Positions 1-8,449 of a stretch of DNA of 60,471 nucleotides are shown here, piece after piece. A program made the translations under genes and the position numbers. A model generated the notes under the pieces. It was not told the DNA's origin. It saw only the letters and a list, made by a program, of their open reading frames with translations, and did not search any database. Origin of the DNA: Lentisphaerota bacterium (lineage in GTDB: Bacteria; Verrucomicrobiota; Kiritimatiellia; UBA8416; VGWI01). The stretch is from contig VGWI01000006.1 of the NCBI GenBank assembly GCA_016873655.1, forward strand, positions 1 to 60,471, in the 5' to 3' direction. Each line of letters begins with the position of its first letter. Positions within the stretch are counted from its first letter, which is position 1.

Positions 1-446
1 ATCATGTGGAAGATGCCGCGGTGGCCGGCGGAGATCAGCGTGAACCCGTAGCCGGAAAACGTGAACGCCAGCGCCGGCAGGAACGCCGCCGTTCCGCGGT
101 ACCCCCGCCCGCGCAGGAAATACAACACCGCCAGGAAGAGCGCCAGTGTATCCACCATGAACATGGCCGGATTCCAGATGTTCGGAGGAAGGCCTATGGC
201 CAGCAGCGACTGGGGCAGGAACGGCGCGCCGCCGCCCCCGATCCCCGCCAGATCCCACGCCCACGCCCCCCAGAGGGAGAGCAGGTTCTGCGCCTGGAAA
301 TCGCGCGGGTATACCGCCGCGTTGTCGCCCGACGCCAGGGTCCCGCCTGAAAACAGCGGACCGCTGAAGACCCAGAGGAGAACGGCTGTGACGACCGCGG
401 CATGGAACCATGCCGTACCAGTAATACGCCGCAGGAGTGGTTTCAT
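1..446 (-). CDS. N-terminal part of a multi-spanning membrane protein (YfhO-like), runs off window start
   Basis: This gene is not in the ORF track in its own frame because it has no stop inside the window. Read on the minus strand from the ATG at 446 it is open to base 1, giving about 148 residues. It starts with MKPLLRRITG, has a first membrane helix at about residues 15-32, then a loop with GDNAAVYPRDF and a second hydrophobic block from about residue 95. The order of one helix, a loop carrying an acidic residue, then helices resembles YfhO-type and GT-C glycosyltransferases that use lipid-phosphate sugars. It sits 42 bp downstream of another membrane protein on the same strand, so the two are probably co-transcribed. 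The family assignment is tentative; that it is a membrane protein is clear. Confidence 0.6.
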   Translation of the reverse strand, partial: MKPLLRRITGTAWFHAAVVTAVLLWVFSGPLFSGGTLASGDNAAVYPRDFQAQNLLSLWGAWAWDLAGIGGGGAPFLPQSLLAIGLPPNIWNPAMFMVDTLALFLAVLYFLRGRGYRGTAAFLPALAFTFSGYGFTLISAGHRGIFHM

Positions 447-488
447 TGGCCTGACCTTATCCCTGTGGCCGCGGGAAATGCAAGAAGG

Positions 489-2270
489 TCAGCGGCCATC
501 AGGCGCTTCCCCGCCCGGCACAAGTATCTCGAAACCCTCGTTGCTCCACGCAACACGGTAGGCGTGGCGGAGCAGAAACGCGTCCATGTACTTGCGGCCC
601 TCAATGTGCCGCATCCGCTGCGACCTCTCCACCGCCGCGGACCCGGCCGGCCACATTGTGCTGCACGGATCGCCATTCGCGCGTACCACCACCGGCAGCG
701 GCAACCCGTCCAGTTCCGCCTGCTCAAGAGCCCGGCCAAGTACCTCTGGCCTTTTCACCAGCGGCCACGGCCCCCGCGCATAGGGGCGGGTGCGGGTGAT
801 GAAATGGAGCAGCGGCACATGCTCAAACGCGATCATGTACTCATTCGGCTGCACACGCGAATCCAGTTCCGCAAGCAACTCATTCAGGACCCGCGCTCTT
901 TCCGGTGTTGTGCGTATTCCCCGCAGCATCGGATGGTTCACCGCGGCAGTCAGCCGGAACCTGTTGGGGCAGTCCCTGTAGACACCGACAAACGCGTTGT
1001 AGACGGCGCAAACAACCAGAACGGAGATCCCCAGCGCGACGGCGAATGACGCACCACGCGGATCCATGCGCCGAAGCAGGCGCGGCGCAGGCGCCTGTCT
1101 AGCGGCAAGGAAGACAATCGGCGTGGCCAGCCAGACCGCAAACACGGCGTTGTTCATGCCGTTCCCGCTGCCCAGCGGCACCAGAAAGACCTGCAGGGCG
1201 GCAAGAAACGCGGCCAGCCGCAGCTCCGGCGGCGCCCCGCAACAACCTGCGGCCACCCCGCCCGCCGCGACGTAGCAGATTCCCGCCCACGTATAGGTAA
1301 TCACCGAAAACCCGTATATGAACGGGAAGGCGGCAAAAAACGCCAGGCACCCCGCCGACACGAATGCAAACATCACGCGCCGCGCATGAACCCCTGCCGC
1401 GGCAGCCGCACGCGAGAGCAGCGTCACCGCCACAACGACAACTCCCGCCAGGCCAAGAGCCATCGCATGGTCAGTGACAAGGCGCAGAGCCATGAAGCCG
1501 GGCACATAGAATTTGTCGTAGTGAGCAGTCGGGCTCGGCCCCATTTCGTTGACAATGCTGGCCCACACAACAGGGCCGTGTCCGCACAGGAGTATCGCGG
1601 CAACAACCGATCCCAGCCCGGCAACCCAACCTGCCGCAAAACGGACCGTTTGCGGCAGCGCGTCACGCAGCCTCCCGCCGCAGAGCAGCGCGTGGAAGGG
1701 TATTCCGAGCGCCAGCGCGGCCCCGACGGCGTTGGGTAGCCTGAGGAACACGCTCGCGCCAATGAGGAAGCCCGCCACATACATCAGGAGTCTGGAGCCC
1801 GCCGGAACGCCCCTGACCAACGCAAGCGCGCTGAGAAGGAAGAACAACGACGTAAGCGCGTTGTAGCTGAGGAAATGCGACCCGCCGCGCAGTATCAACA
1901 CCATGGTCAGCAGCAAGCCAGGCAGCAGAATACGCTGCGGCACATGCCGCCTGAGAGCAGCGTTGGCAGCCACGGCGCACAGACCGTAGCCGACAACAGA
2001 CCCGAGACGCGCTCCGACAAGCCCGAAACTTTCCGTCAGCGTGAGCCAGACCGCGTTGATGAGGTTTGCAAGCCACATGAGGGACCGGAACTCCACGCTC
2101 ACGGGATCGCTGAAGAACTGCTGATGCATGGAAAGCAGGACGCCCGTGTCAGTGAAATCTATCCCCTGCCATGCAAAGAGGGCGGGATACCCGAGTATCA
2201 GCACCCACATGGCGAACGCAAAGCGCCTGTCCATGGCCGCCGCGGATCCATCGCTCGTTCCCGCGCTCAC
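489..2270 (-). CDS. Polytopic membrane protein, probable GT-C-type glycosyltransferase
   Basis: 593 residues with about ten hydrophobic segments through residue 430, then a soluble C-terminal region of about 150 residues. An early periplasmic loop carries DFTDTG just after the first helix, the place where GT-C enzymes keep their acidic catalytic residue. The start is taken as GTG at 2270 because it overlaps the TGA of the upstream radical SAM gene by 4 nt (GTGA), which implies translational coupling; a downstream in-frame ATG gives MDRRFAF, 12 residues shorter. The likely role is transfer of a sugar from a polyprenyl-phosphate donor on the periplasmic side, inferred only from topology and the surrounding glycan genes. 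Confidence 0.65.
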   Translation of the reverse strand: MSAGTSDGSAAAMDRRFAFAMWVLILGYPALFAWQGIDFTDTGVLLSMHQQFFSDPVSVEFRSLMWLANLINAVWLTLTESFGLVGARLGSVVGYGLCAVAANAALRRHVPQRILLPGLLLTMVLILRGGSHFLSYNALTSLFFLLSALALVRGVPAGSRLLMYVAGFLIGASVFLRLPNAVGAALALGIPFHALLCGGRLRDALPQTVRFAAGWVAGLGSVVAAILLCGHGPVVWASIVNEMGPSPTAHYDKFYVPGFMALRLVTDHAMALGLAGVVVVAVTLLSRAAAAAGVHARRVMFAFVSAGCLAFFAAFPFIYGFSVITYTWAGICYVAAGGVAAGCCGAPPELRLAAFLAALQVFLVPLGSGNGMNNAVFAVWLATPIVFLAARQAPAPRLLRRMDPRGASFAVALGISVLVVCAVYNAFVGVYRDCPNRFRLTAAVNHPMLRGIRTTPERARVLNELLAELDSRVQPNEYMIAFEHVPLLHFITRTRPYARGPWPLVKRPEVLGRALEQAELDGLPLPVVVRANGDPCSTMWPAGSAAVERSQRMRHIEGRKYMDAFLLRHAYRVAWSNEGFEILVPGGEAPDGR

Positions 2271-3817
2271 CGGTCCGCCGCCCTTCGAGCGTCATGCGCA
2301 ACCCGTGGCCTTGATACCGGGACGTCCCTCAAGTTGTCGGACTTGAAATCATGGGAAGGCCACTCCTCACGGAATGCGTATTCAGATGAGGTCCGCGTGC
2401 GCGCCGAGGAAGAGACCATGGCTGCGAACCCGCGCATGTCTTCCGCGAATTCCCCCGTCCTTATCCCCCGCACCAGACGACGCCACAGGAAGGCGGGGTT
2501 CATATAGAAAGCCCTCTTGTAGAAGAGGTCGTAATGACGCTCTATCGCTTCCCACGAAAGAGTCGGATGATCACAAATGGGCCGCGTGTTGTACACGTCG
2601 TACAGATCCCAGTCATACGACTTTATGCGGCCGAGACGACGGAAGTCGGAAAACATCTTCGAGCCCGGAAGCGGCACCGTGACACCGCACCTCATCATGT
2701 CAAGCGGCAGACTCCGGGCATATTCGATCGTGTCCTTCATGGATGCCTCCGTGTCGCCGGAAAGACCAACCATGAACATCCCGAACGTGTCGAGCCCGGC
2801 CGCGCGCGCCATCCTCACCGCTTCCCTGCCCTGCTCAAGTGTTGCCTTACCGCCCTTGCCGAACCCTTTCAATACCTCGTCATTGCCCGATTCGAATCCG
2901 AAATGAACCCGGTAACAGCCGGCGCGGCGCATGCTCCTGAACAGTGACGGACGCGCGCTGTCAACCCTGATCCCGTTCGAGCATGTCCACGCCATGCGGA
3001 TGCCGCGGCTCGATATCGCATCGCACACCGATTCCGCCCAGTCGTTGTGCGAAGTGAAGATATCGTCCGCAAGAAGCGCTTCGCGGAAACCCAAACGGTA
3101 CAGGGCCTCCATCTCCTGCGCACAGCGTTCCGGCGATTTCCGCCGCAGGCCGAACCCCACGGTGTTCTTGCTTCCGCAGAAATCGCACTTGAAGACACAC
3201 CCGCGCGAGAACTCGATCATCGAAGCAGGCGGGTGCTTCACAAGCAACCGGCTGCACCTGGACTTGTATTCATCCGCGTTGTACAGGTCCCAGGCCGGCA
3301 TCGGCAAATCGTCAAGATGCCCCACAAGCGGCCGCGGGGGGTTCATCACCGTCGCGTCCCCGTCGCGACGGCACACGCCGGCGATGCCCTTGAGATCCGC
3401 CCCCGAGGCCACCTCGGCGAAGGTTTCGTCGCCCTCGCCGTAGACAACGCAGTCGAGCATGGACTCGCAGAGCGTTTCCTCGGGCAAGGCGGAAGGATGC
3501 GGCCCGCCGCCAACCAGCAGGATCCCGCGGGAGATGCCCTTGATGAGACACGACATGTCGCGCAACTGGTTCATGAGCGGCGTGGCCGCCGTGATCCCCA
3601 CCACATCCGGCTTCCATCCGACAACATGCCGGCGGACCTCGTCAGCCCGGTAGTCGCGGTAGGACAAGTCCAGGATCCGGACCTCGTTCCCGGCCCTGCG
3701 CGCCGTCGCGGCAACGGCGGCGAGCCCAAGGGTCGGGAACACCGGGACAACCGCACCCGCGCGGGTTGCGTGGTAGACGCGGGAATAGGACGGATTGACA
3801 AGCAGTACCCTGGCCAC
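2267..3817 (-). CDS. B12-binding-domain radical SAM protein
   Basis: 516 residues. The N-terminal Rossmann-like domain (about 1-140) is of the cobalamin-binding type, with ARVLLVNPS at its start and LVGGGPHPS in the middle. The radical SAM core follows with C207-x3-C211-x2-C214, which binds the [4Fe-4S] cluster. The DxHxxG cobalamin-ligand motif is absent. A start is possible at GTG 3847 (ten residues longer); GTG 3817 is preferred because AGGGG lies 5 nt upstream and the cysteines then fall at the same residues as in the divergent paralogue. Family members do SAM-dependent radical chemistry such as methylation of unactivated carbons; the substrate here is unknown. Its stop overlaps the start of the membrane protein at 2270. 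Confidence 0.9.
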   Translation of the reverse strand: MARVLLVNPSYSRVYHATRAGAVVPVFPTLGLAAVAATARRAGNEVRILDLSYRDYRADEVRRHVVGWKPDVVGITAATPLMNQLRDMSCLIKGISRGILLVGGGPHPSALPEETLCESMLDCVVYGEGDETFAEVASGADLKGIAGVCRRDGDATVMNPPRPLVGHLDDLPMPAWDLYNADEYKSRCSRLLVKHPPASMIEFSRGCVFKCDFCGSKNTVGFGLRRKSPERCAQEMEALYRLGFREALLADDIFTSHNDWAESVCDAISSRGIRMAWTCSNGIRVDSARPSLFRSMRRAGCYRVHFGFESGNDEVLKGFGKGGKATLEQGREAVRMARAAGLDTFGMFMVGLSGDTEASMKDTIEYARSLPLDMMRCGVTVPLPGSKMFSDFRRLGRIKSYDWDLYDVYNTRPICDHPTLSWEAIERHYDLFYKRAFYMNPAFLWRRLVRGIRTGEFAEDMRGFAAMVSSSARTRTSSEYAFREEWPSHDFKSDNLRDVPVSRPRVAHDARRAADR

Positions 3818-3849
3818 GCAGACCCCTGTTCCATGGAACGGTTGCACAC

Positions 3850-3869
3850 GCGTCCTGCCGTCAGGACGC
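3850..3869. promoter_or_regulatory. Perfect 8-bp inverted repeat between divergent radical SAM genes
   Basis: GCGTCCTG, a 4-nt loop CCGT, then CAGGACGC: arms match at every position. It lies 33 nt upstream of the preferred GTG start of the leftward radical SAM gene, so it could be a leader hairpin or an operator shared by the two divergent genes. There is no T-run, so it is not an intrinsic terminator. The rest of the 3818-4019 interval shows a TTGACT on the plus strand near 3960 but no good -10 partner. Confidence 0.6.
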
Positions 3870-4019
3870 TGTGAGAGCGTAACCTCTATTGCCGAGACCG
3901 GTCAAGAATCAGGCCGCTTCAACCATAACTGCTCACCCGCGCCGCTCGTTGTTGCGATTTGACTGTCATCTGCGGATGTGCGACTTTGCGGCGTTTGTCG
4001 CTACCTTGTGCGAGGCGCC

Positions 4020-5432
4020 ATGAGCAGGAACATCCTCTTCGTCATTCCGGACGAGAGAGAAGTGTACAGACACGTAAGTGTCAAAGTCGGAGCCTTCCAT
4101 CTGCCGTCTCTCGCCTTTGCCATCCTCGGGGCAATAGCCAGAGATCATGGCTGGAGAGCTTCCATTCTCGATCTTTCGATCGAGAAGGACGGAGTCAAGG
4201 CAATGGAAGCCGCTCTCCGTGATTCTGAACCAGAATATGTTGGCATCACCTGCACCAGCGCGTCCTACCATCAGTGCCTCAGCATCGCAGCCCACGTCAG
4301 GCGCATGCTGCCTTCTGCCGTAGTTCTGGCCGGCGGAACCCACGTAAGCTCGCTGCCTGAAGACTCCCTGGCCTCCGGCTTGCTGGACTATGTCTTCGTC
4401 GGCGAAGCGGATGTTTCCTTTGCGAAGTTTCTCGACGGCGTCCCTCCCGAGACAATCGAGGGCATCGCCTTCCGTGACCCAGGCGGCAATGTAAGGATAC
4501 AGCCGCATTCAGCCTTCCTGACCGATTGGGCACAGTCACCGATTCCAGACTACAGTCTCTACGATTTGGGCCGTTACCACATCTCACGCATTCAGGCGCG
4601 AAGGAATCCTGTTGTGTGGATAGAGACAAGCCGCGGATGTCCTTACGATTGCCAGATCTGCAACAAGGTAGTTCACGGACGCACCTTCCGGCCCAAGGAT
4701 GTGGCCCGTGTTATTGAAGAAGTGTCCTGCCTGGCGAGTAGTGGCGTTCGCGAGTTCCACATCGCGGATGATGGGTTCACCACGGACATGAACCGTGCTG
4801 AAGCCATCTGCGACGAGATCATCTCCGCCGGGATGGATGTTTCATGGTCATGCCTGAACGGGATCAGGGTCGACAGAGTCTCGGAAAACCTTCTGACCAA
4901 GATGCGCAGGGCCGGGTGCTACCGTGTATCCATGGGAATCGAAAGCGGAAGTCAGAAAGTCCTCGACTCCTTGGGAAAAGGAACAACTCCAGACCAGATA
5001 AGGTCGGCAGTCAGGTGGGCGAAGAGAGCGGGCCTTGAGACTTTCGGGTTCTTTATGTTCGGGAATCCGGGCGAGACGGAAGACACCATGAAGGAGACCA
5101 TTGACTTTGCCTGTACACTTCCTCTGGATCTGGCAAAGGCGAGCATAGTCATGCCATTCCCGGGCTCTCCCTTGCATGACCGCTACTCCGCCATGGGGTT
5201 GATACTCCCTCAAAAGAACAACTACCGTGATTACAACGTCTACGGTTCTGCCGGCAGCGTATACCGACACCCCAGCCTGCCGTGGGAGCTGGTTGAGAAA
5301 TACCAGAAGGCTTTCTATCGTGCCGTCTATCTGCGGCCCGGCTACATGGCAAGGCGTCTCGCTCACTCGGTTCGAACTGGCTCTCTCTTCGCCGATATCA
5401 TCGCAGCCGCCGGAATGAAATGGTTCGGCTGA
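4020..5432 (+). CDS. B12-binding-domain radical SAM protein, divergent paralogue
   Basis: 470 residues. The start is the ATG at 4020 (MSRNILFVIP), with GAGG just upstream; the track start at 3978 adds 14 residues without similarity to the family. A cobalamin-type Rossmann domain (about 1-140) contains VVLAGGTHVSSLPE. The radical SAM cysteines are C207, C211 and C214, identical in position to the leftward neighbour. The two proteins share NGIRVD, MRRAGCYRV, IESG and the C-terminal layout to the end, so they are paralogues. No DxHxxG motif is present. Codon use looks less GC-rich than in the flanking genes. The 3' end overlaps the SPASM radical SAM gene by 13 nt, implying coupled expression. 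Confidence 0.9.
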   Translation: MSRNILFVIPDEREVYRHVSVKVGAFHLPSLAFAILGAIARDHGWRASILDLSIEKDGVKAMEAALRDSEPEYVGITCTSASYHQCLSIAAHVRRMLPSAVVLAGGTHVSSLPEDSLASGLLDYVFVGEADVSFAKFLDGVPPETIEGIAFRDPGGNVRIQPHSAFLTDWAQSPIPDYSLYDLGRYHISRIQARRNPVVWIETSRGCPYDCQICNKVVHGRTFRPKDVARVIEEVSCLASSGVREFHIADDGFTTDMNRAEAICDEIISAGMDVSWSCLNGIRVDRVSENLLTKMRRAGCYRVSMGIESGSQKVLDSLGKGTTPDQIRSAVRWAKRAGLETFGFFMFGNPGETEDTMKETIDFACTLPLDLAKASIVMPFPGSPLHDRYSAMGLILPQKNNYRDYNVYGSAGSVYRHPSLPWELVEKYQKAFYRAVYLRPGYMARRLAHSVRTGSLFADIIAAAGMKWFG

Positions 5433-6742
5433 GCTCTCGACAACTGAAAATGTTCACTGCGTCAACAAAACTATCTATCTTGAAAGCTGTGCTGACGAAA
5501 CGCAGCCCGTACTACATCCAGTTCTACATCACCGGCCGGTGCCCGTTCCGCTGCAGGATGTGCAACATCGTCGAGACAAACTCGGCATTGCGGGAGGCAT
5601 CACTCGACGATATGCGGGCGATCGCCTCGAACATCCGCCGGATCGGTGGCGGCATAGTGCTCCTCACCGGCGGCGAACCGTTTGTCCGCCAGAATTTGCC
5701 GGACATCGTCCGGGCGTTCCTTGCCGAAGGGCTCGATGTGAGGCTGCAGACAGCCGGCATCGCCACGGATGAACAGCTACAGGCCGTTTACGACGCCGGC
5801 GCGCGGGACATCAACGTGTCGCTGGACTCGCTGGACGAGGCAAGGCAGGACTACATAAACGCAGTTCCCGGCTCCTGGCACAGGGCAATTGACTGCCTTG
5901 AAAGGATTTCAGCCATATTCGGGAGGAAGTCAGCCATAACCAGCCTCGGCTGCGTCCTGTCCAGTTTCAACTTCCGCGAGATACCTTCGATCCTGGAATT
6001 CGCCACGGCGATCGGTTGGCACCTCTCGCTCGTTCCCGTCCACATAGCCCCGGCCGGCAAACGGCTCGGGTTCCGCAGTTTCGACGGGGATTTCCTGTTC
6101 AGTAAGGAGGAACTCCCGGAGCTGGAACAGGTGATGGGAAAGCTCGTAAGGATGAAGAAGGCCGGGGCGCTGTTGTTCGATTCAGAACGTTACCTGAAAA
6201 GCGCCTTCAGTTTCCTTGCCGGAAACCCGCCGACATGGCGCCACAAGGGAGTATGCGACGCGCCGGACCTCTACTTCGCTGTCAGGCCGAATGGCGACAT
6301 GTCGGTCTGTTGCGATCATATGCTCGATCCGGGCCCGCCATCATTGCTGTCGCCTGCATTTGCCGCGGACTTCCGTTCGGGCAGAATACGCGCGCGATGC
6401 AAACCCGTCACGACACGCTGCAAAGGCTGCCATTACGGGTCATACCCGGAAGTCACCCTGTCCGTCCGCGATCCGAGAGCCTTCGCAGAGAGAGTCAGGC
6501 TCGCTCTCTCGCCCGGACGGAGCCGGATTCGTATGCCCGCCGGACATGGCGACTTCTTCCGCATCGCGGGGGAAACCCGCGCCCGCTCGCCGGGTGTCTA
6601 CGGTCCGTCCGCGACAGACCGTCATTCGGAACGAGTCAGACAATGGTCCGACCCGGCGGCAAGACGCGCGATCCAGGAGGCGGACGCCGAACGAAGGCGA
6701 GTGGAAGGACGGCTCAGGGCTGCGCAGGATCGGTCCGCCTAA
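5420..6742 (+). CDS. Radical SAM protein with SPASM-like C-terminal cysteines
   Basis: 440 residues. The radical SAM motif C41-x3-C45-x2-C48 is near the N-terminus, followed by the SAM-contacting LLTGGEPF at about 81-88. A second cysteine set (C279, C297, C298, C327, C334, C337) fits a SPASM or twitch domain that holds extra Fe-S clusters, with GDMSVCC as its central strand. SPASM enzymes include peptide maturases and sugar or aminoglycoside dehydrogenases. No precursor peptide is visible nearby, so a small-molecule or sugar substrate is more likely here. The last 90 residues are polar and Arg-rich without a recognised fold. An internal ATG at 5450 is an alternative start. The stop converges on the next gene with a 4-nt overlap. 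Confidence 0.85.
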   Translation: MVRLSSRQLKMFTASTKLSILKAVLTKRSPYYIQFYITGRCPFRCRMCNIVETNSALREASLDDMRAIASNIRRIGGGIVLLTGGEPFVRQNLPDIVRAFLAEGLDVRLQTAGIATDEQLQAVYDAGARDINVSLDSLDEARQDYINAVPGSWHRAIDCLERISAIFGRKSAITSLGCVLSSFNFREIPSILEFATAIGWHLSLVPVHIAPAGKRLGFRSFDGDFLFSKEELPELEQVMGKLVRMKKAGALLFDSERYLKSAFSFLAGNPPTWRHKGVCDAPDLYFAVRPNGDMSVCCDHMLDPGPPSLLSPAFAADFRSGRIRARCKPVTTRCKGCHYGSYPEVTLSVRDPRAFAERVRLALSPGRSRIRMPAGHGDFFRIAGETRARSPGVYGPSATDRHSERVRQWSDPAARRAIQEADAERRRVEGRLRAAQDRSA

Positions 6743-8445
6743 CGCATGTTCCGCATCAGCTCGCGCCACAGCAAAGCGCGAGGTCTCCCCGGCAGAACAG
6801 CGGTGACGGCGATCAGCAATCGGGATCTCCAACCGATCACGATATCCATGCTCCCCTTGTCCCAGGCGTCCAGAGCCGCGCGCGCAACTGCGTCGGGCGA
6901 CATCAACCCCTTGCCGTCATTGAGAACCCGAACACCCGCCGCGCGCTGGAAACCTGTAAAGGTGCCGGAAGGGCTGACGCAAGTAACCGTCACTCCTGTT
7001 CCGCGCGTCTCCGCCCACAGCGAGCGCGAGAAACTGAGCACGCCGGCCTTGCTTGCTCCGTAAACCGACATGCCGGGCAGCGGCACGGAGGCAATGCTGG
7101 ACGCGATGTTGAGTATGCGGCCCGATCCGTGGCGCAGCATGTCGGGAAGAAACAACCTGGTCAGCGCAACAGTTGCGAGGAGATTGACGCGGAGTATCTC
7201 CTCTGCCCTGTCCGGCGGATGTTTCACCAACCCTCCGCGAAATCCCAGGCCGGCGTTGTTGACGAGCCCGAACACGGGCTCGCCTTGATCCCTGACCCAT
7301 TCGAATACCCGGCGCGAAGCGCCTGGGTCAGAAAGGTCGGCGTGGAACGCTTTCCCGCCCGTTTCGGCAGCCAGGCGCGCAAGCCCGGCTGCATCGCGGT
7401 CCACGAGATAGAGCTTTCCGCCTCGCAAGGCGAGTTGGAGCGCCATCGCCCTGCCTATCCCCCCCGCCGCGCCGGTAATCAGAACGCGGCCGTCGCGGAA
7501 CCCCTGGAACCAGGCCACGGTCTCCCGCAGCCCGTCTTCGAAACGAACGCGCGGCTCGTAGCCAAGCGCACGCAGTTCGTCGCCGGTGCATACAAGCACA
7601 TCGCCGGCAAGGCATCTTGCCGTGAACGGGATCACGCCGCGCACGGCGTGGAGCAGCCGGAACATGGGCCGGGCAGGGAAGACCATGCCTCGATTCCCCT
7701 TCCCCAGCGCCGCGCGAATCAGTCCGAACATCTCGCCGAATGAACGCGGCTCCCCGTCGCTTGCGAACACAGTGACACGCCGCTCGCCCCGCCGGACCAG
7801 GTGCGCCAGAAAGCCCGCCATGTCCTCAACATGGATAACCGAAACCCGCCCTGCGAAACCGATTCGCGTGATGACGCCGCCGTTCAGCGCATCAAGTATG
7901 AAAGCCGCCATGTGCGAACCCGGCCTCATTCCCGGGCCGTAAACCCACGACGGACGGACTATGACCCACGGCAGCCCGGACGCGGCCACGAGCCGTTCAC
8001 ATTCCAGTTTGGAGCGGCCATAGGCCGATTGTGGATGACATGGGGACGCGCCGGTCAATGGGTTTCTGCACGGGTCCCACGGCGCCCTGTCAACCGCGCC
8101 GATCGTGCTGGTGAACACAAACAGCTTGAGGATCTTCGACTCACTCGCGACACGCATCAACCCGCGCGTTGCCTCAACATTGTTGCGCCCGTAATCGAGT
8201 CGCTTGCCGAAAACCGCCAACGCCCCCAGATGGAAAACCGTTTCCGCGGCCAGCAGTTCCTCGCGGTAGGCATCGGTGTCCAACAGGTCGCCCTGCACCA
8301 CGTTGAAACCACGCGCTCTCAGCTCCGCAGCAGCGGACGGGTCTCTCACGAGACACGTCACGGACCCGGCGCCGTACTCGCCGGCGAGTTTCCGGCACAG
8401 CGCAGATCCGATGAACCCGCCGGCGCCGGTAACGAACACTCTCAT
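6739..8445 (-). CDS. Fused NAD-dependent epimerase and short-chain dehydrogenase
   Basis: 568 residues holding two complete nucleotide-binding oxidoreductases. Residues 1-315 are an extended SDR of the epimerase/dehydratase type: GAGGFIG at 7-13 and catalytic Y142-x3-K146. Residues 319-568 are a classical SDR: GAAGGIG at 325-331, NNAG at 396-399, Y462-x3-K466. The start is ATG 8445, with GGAGG 9 nt upstream; the track start at 8505 runs through the end of the preceding methyltransferase and is not credible. The fusion suggests two successive steps on one substrate, for example dehydration or epimerisation and then ketoreduction of a nucleotide sugar or lipid. Such a two-domain fusion is uncommon, and the substrate is not deducible. 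Confidence 0.88.
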   Translation of the reverse strand: MRVFVTGAGGFIGSALCRKLAGEYGAGSVTCLVRDPSAAAELRARGFNVVQGDLLDTDAYREELLAAETVFHLGALAVFGKRLDYGRNNVEATRGLMRVASESKILKLFVFTSTIGAVDRAPWDPCRNPLTGASPCHPQSAYGRSKLECERLVAASGLPWVIVRPSWVYGPGMRPGSHMAAFILDALNGGVITRIGFAGRVSVIHVEDMAGFLAHLVRRGERRVTVFASDGEPRSFGEMFGLIRAALGKGNRGMVFPARPMFRLLHAVRGVIPFTARCLAGDVLVCTGDELRALGYEPRVRFEDGLRETVAWFQGFRDGRVLITGAAGGIGRAMALQLALRGGKLYLVDRDAAGLARLAAETGGKAFHADLSDPGASRRVFEWVRDQGEPVFGLVNNAGLGFRGGLVKHPPDRAEEILRVNLLATVALTRLFLPDMLRHGSGRILNIASSIASVPLPGMSVYGASKAGVLSFSRSLWAETRGTGVTVTCVSPSGTFTGFQRAAGVRVLNDGKGLMSPDAVARAALDAWDKGSMDIVIGWRSRLLIAVTAVLPGRPRALLWRELMRNMR

Positions 8446-8449
8446 GAGC

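Noticed and set aside
6235-7743. 502-residue plus-strand ORF
   Set aside because: It overlaps the end of the SPASM radical SAM gene and lies antisense to the epimerase-SDR fusion; no domain is visible.
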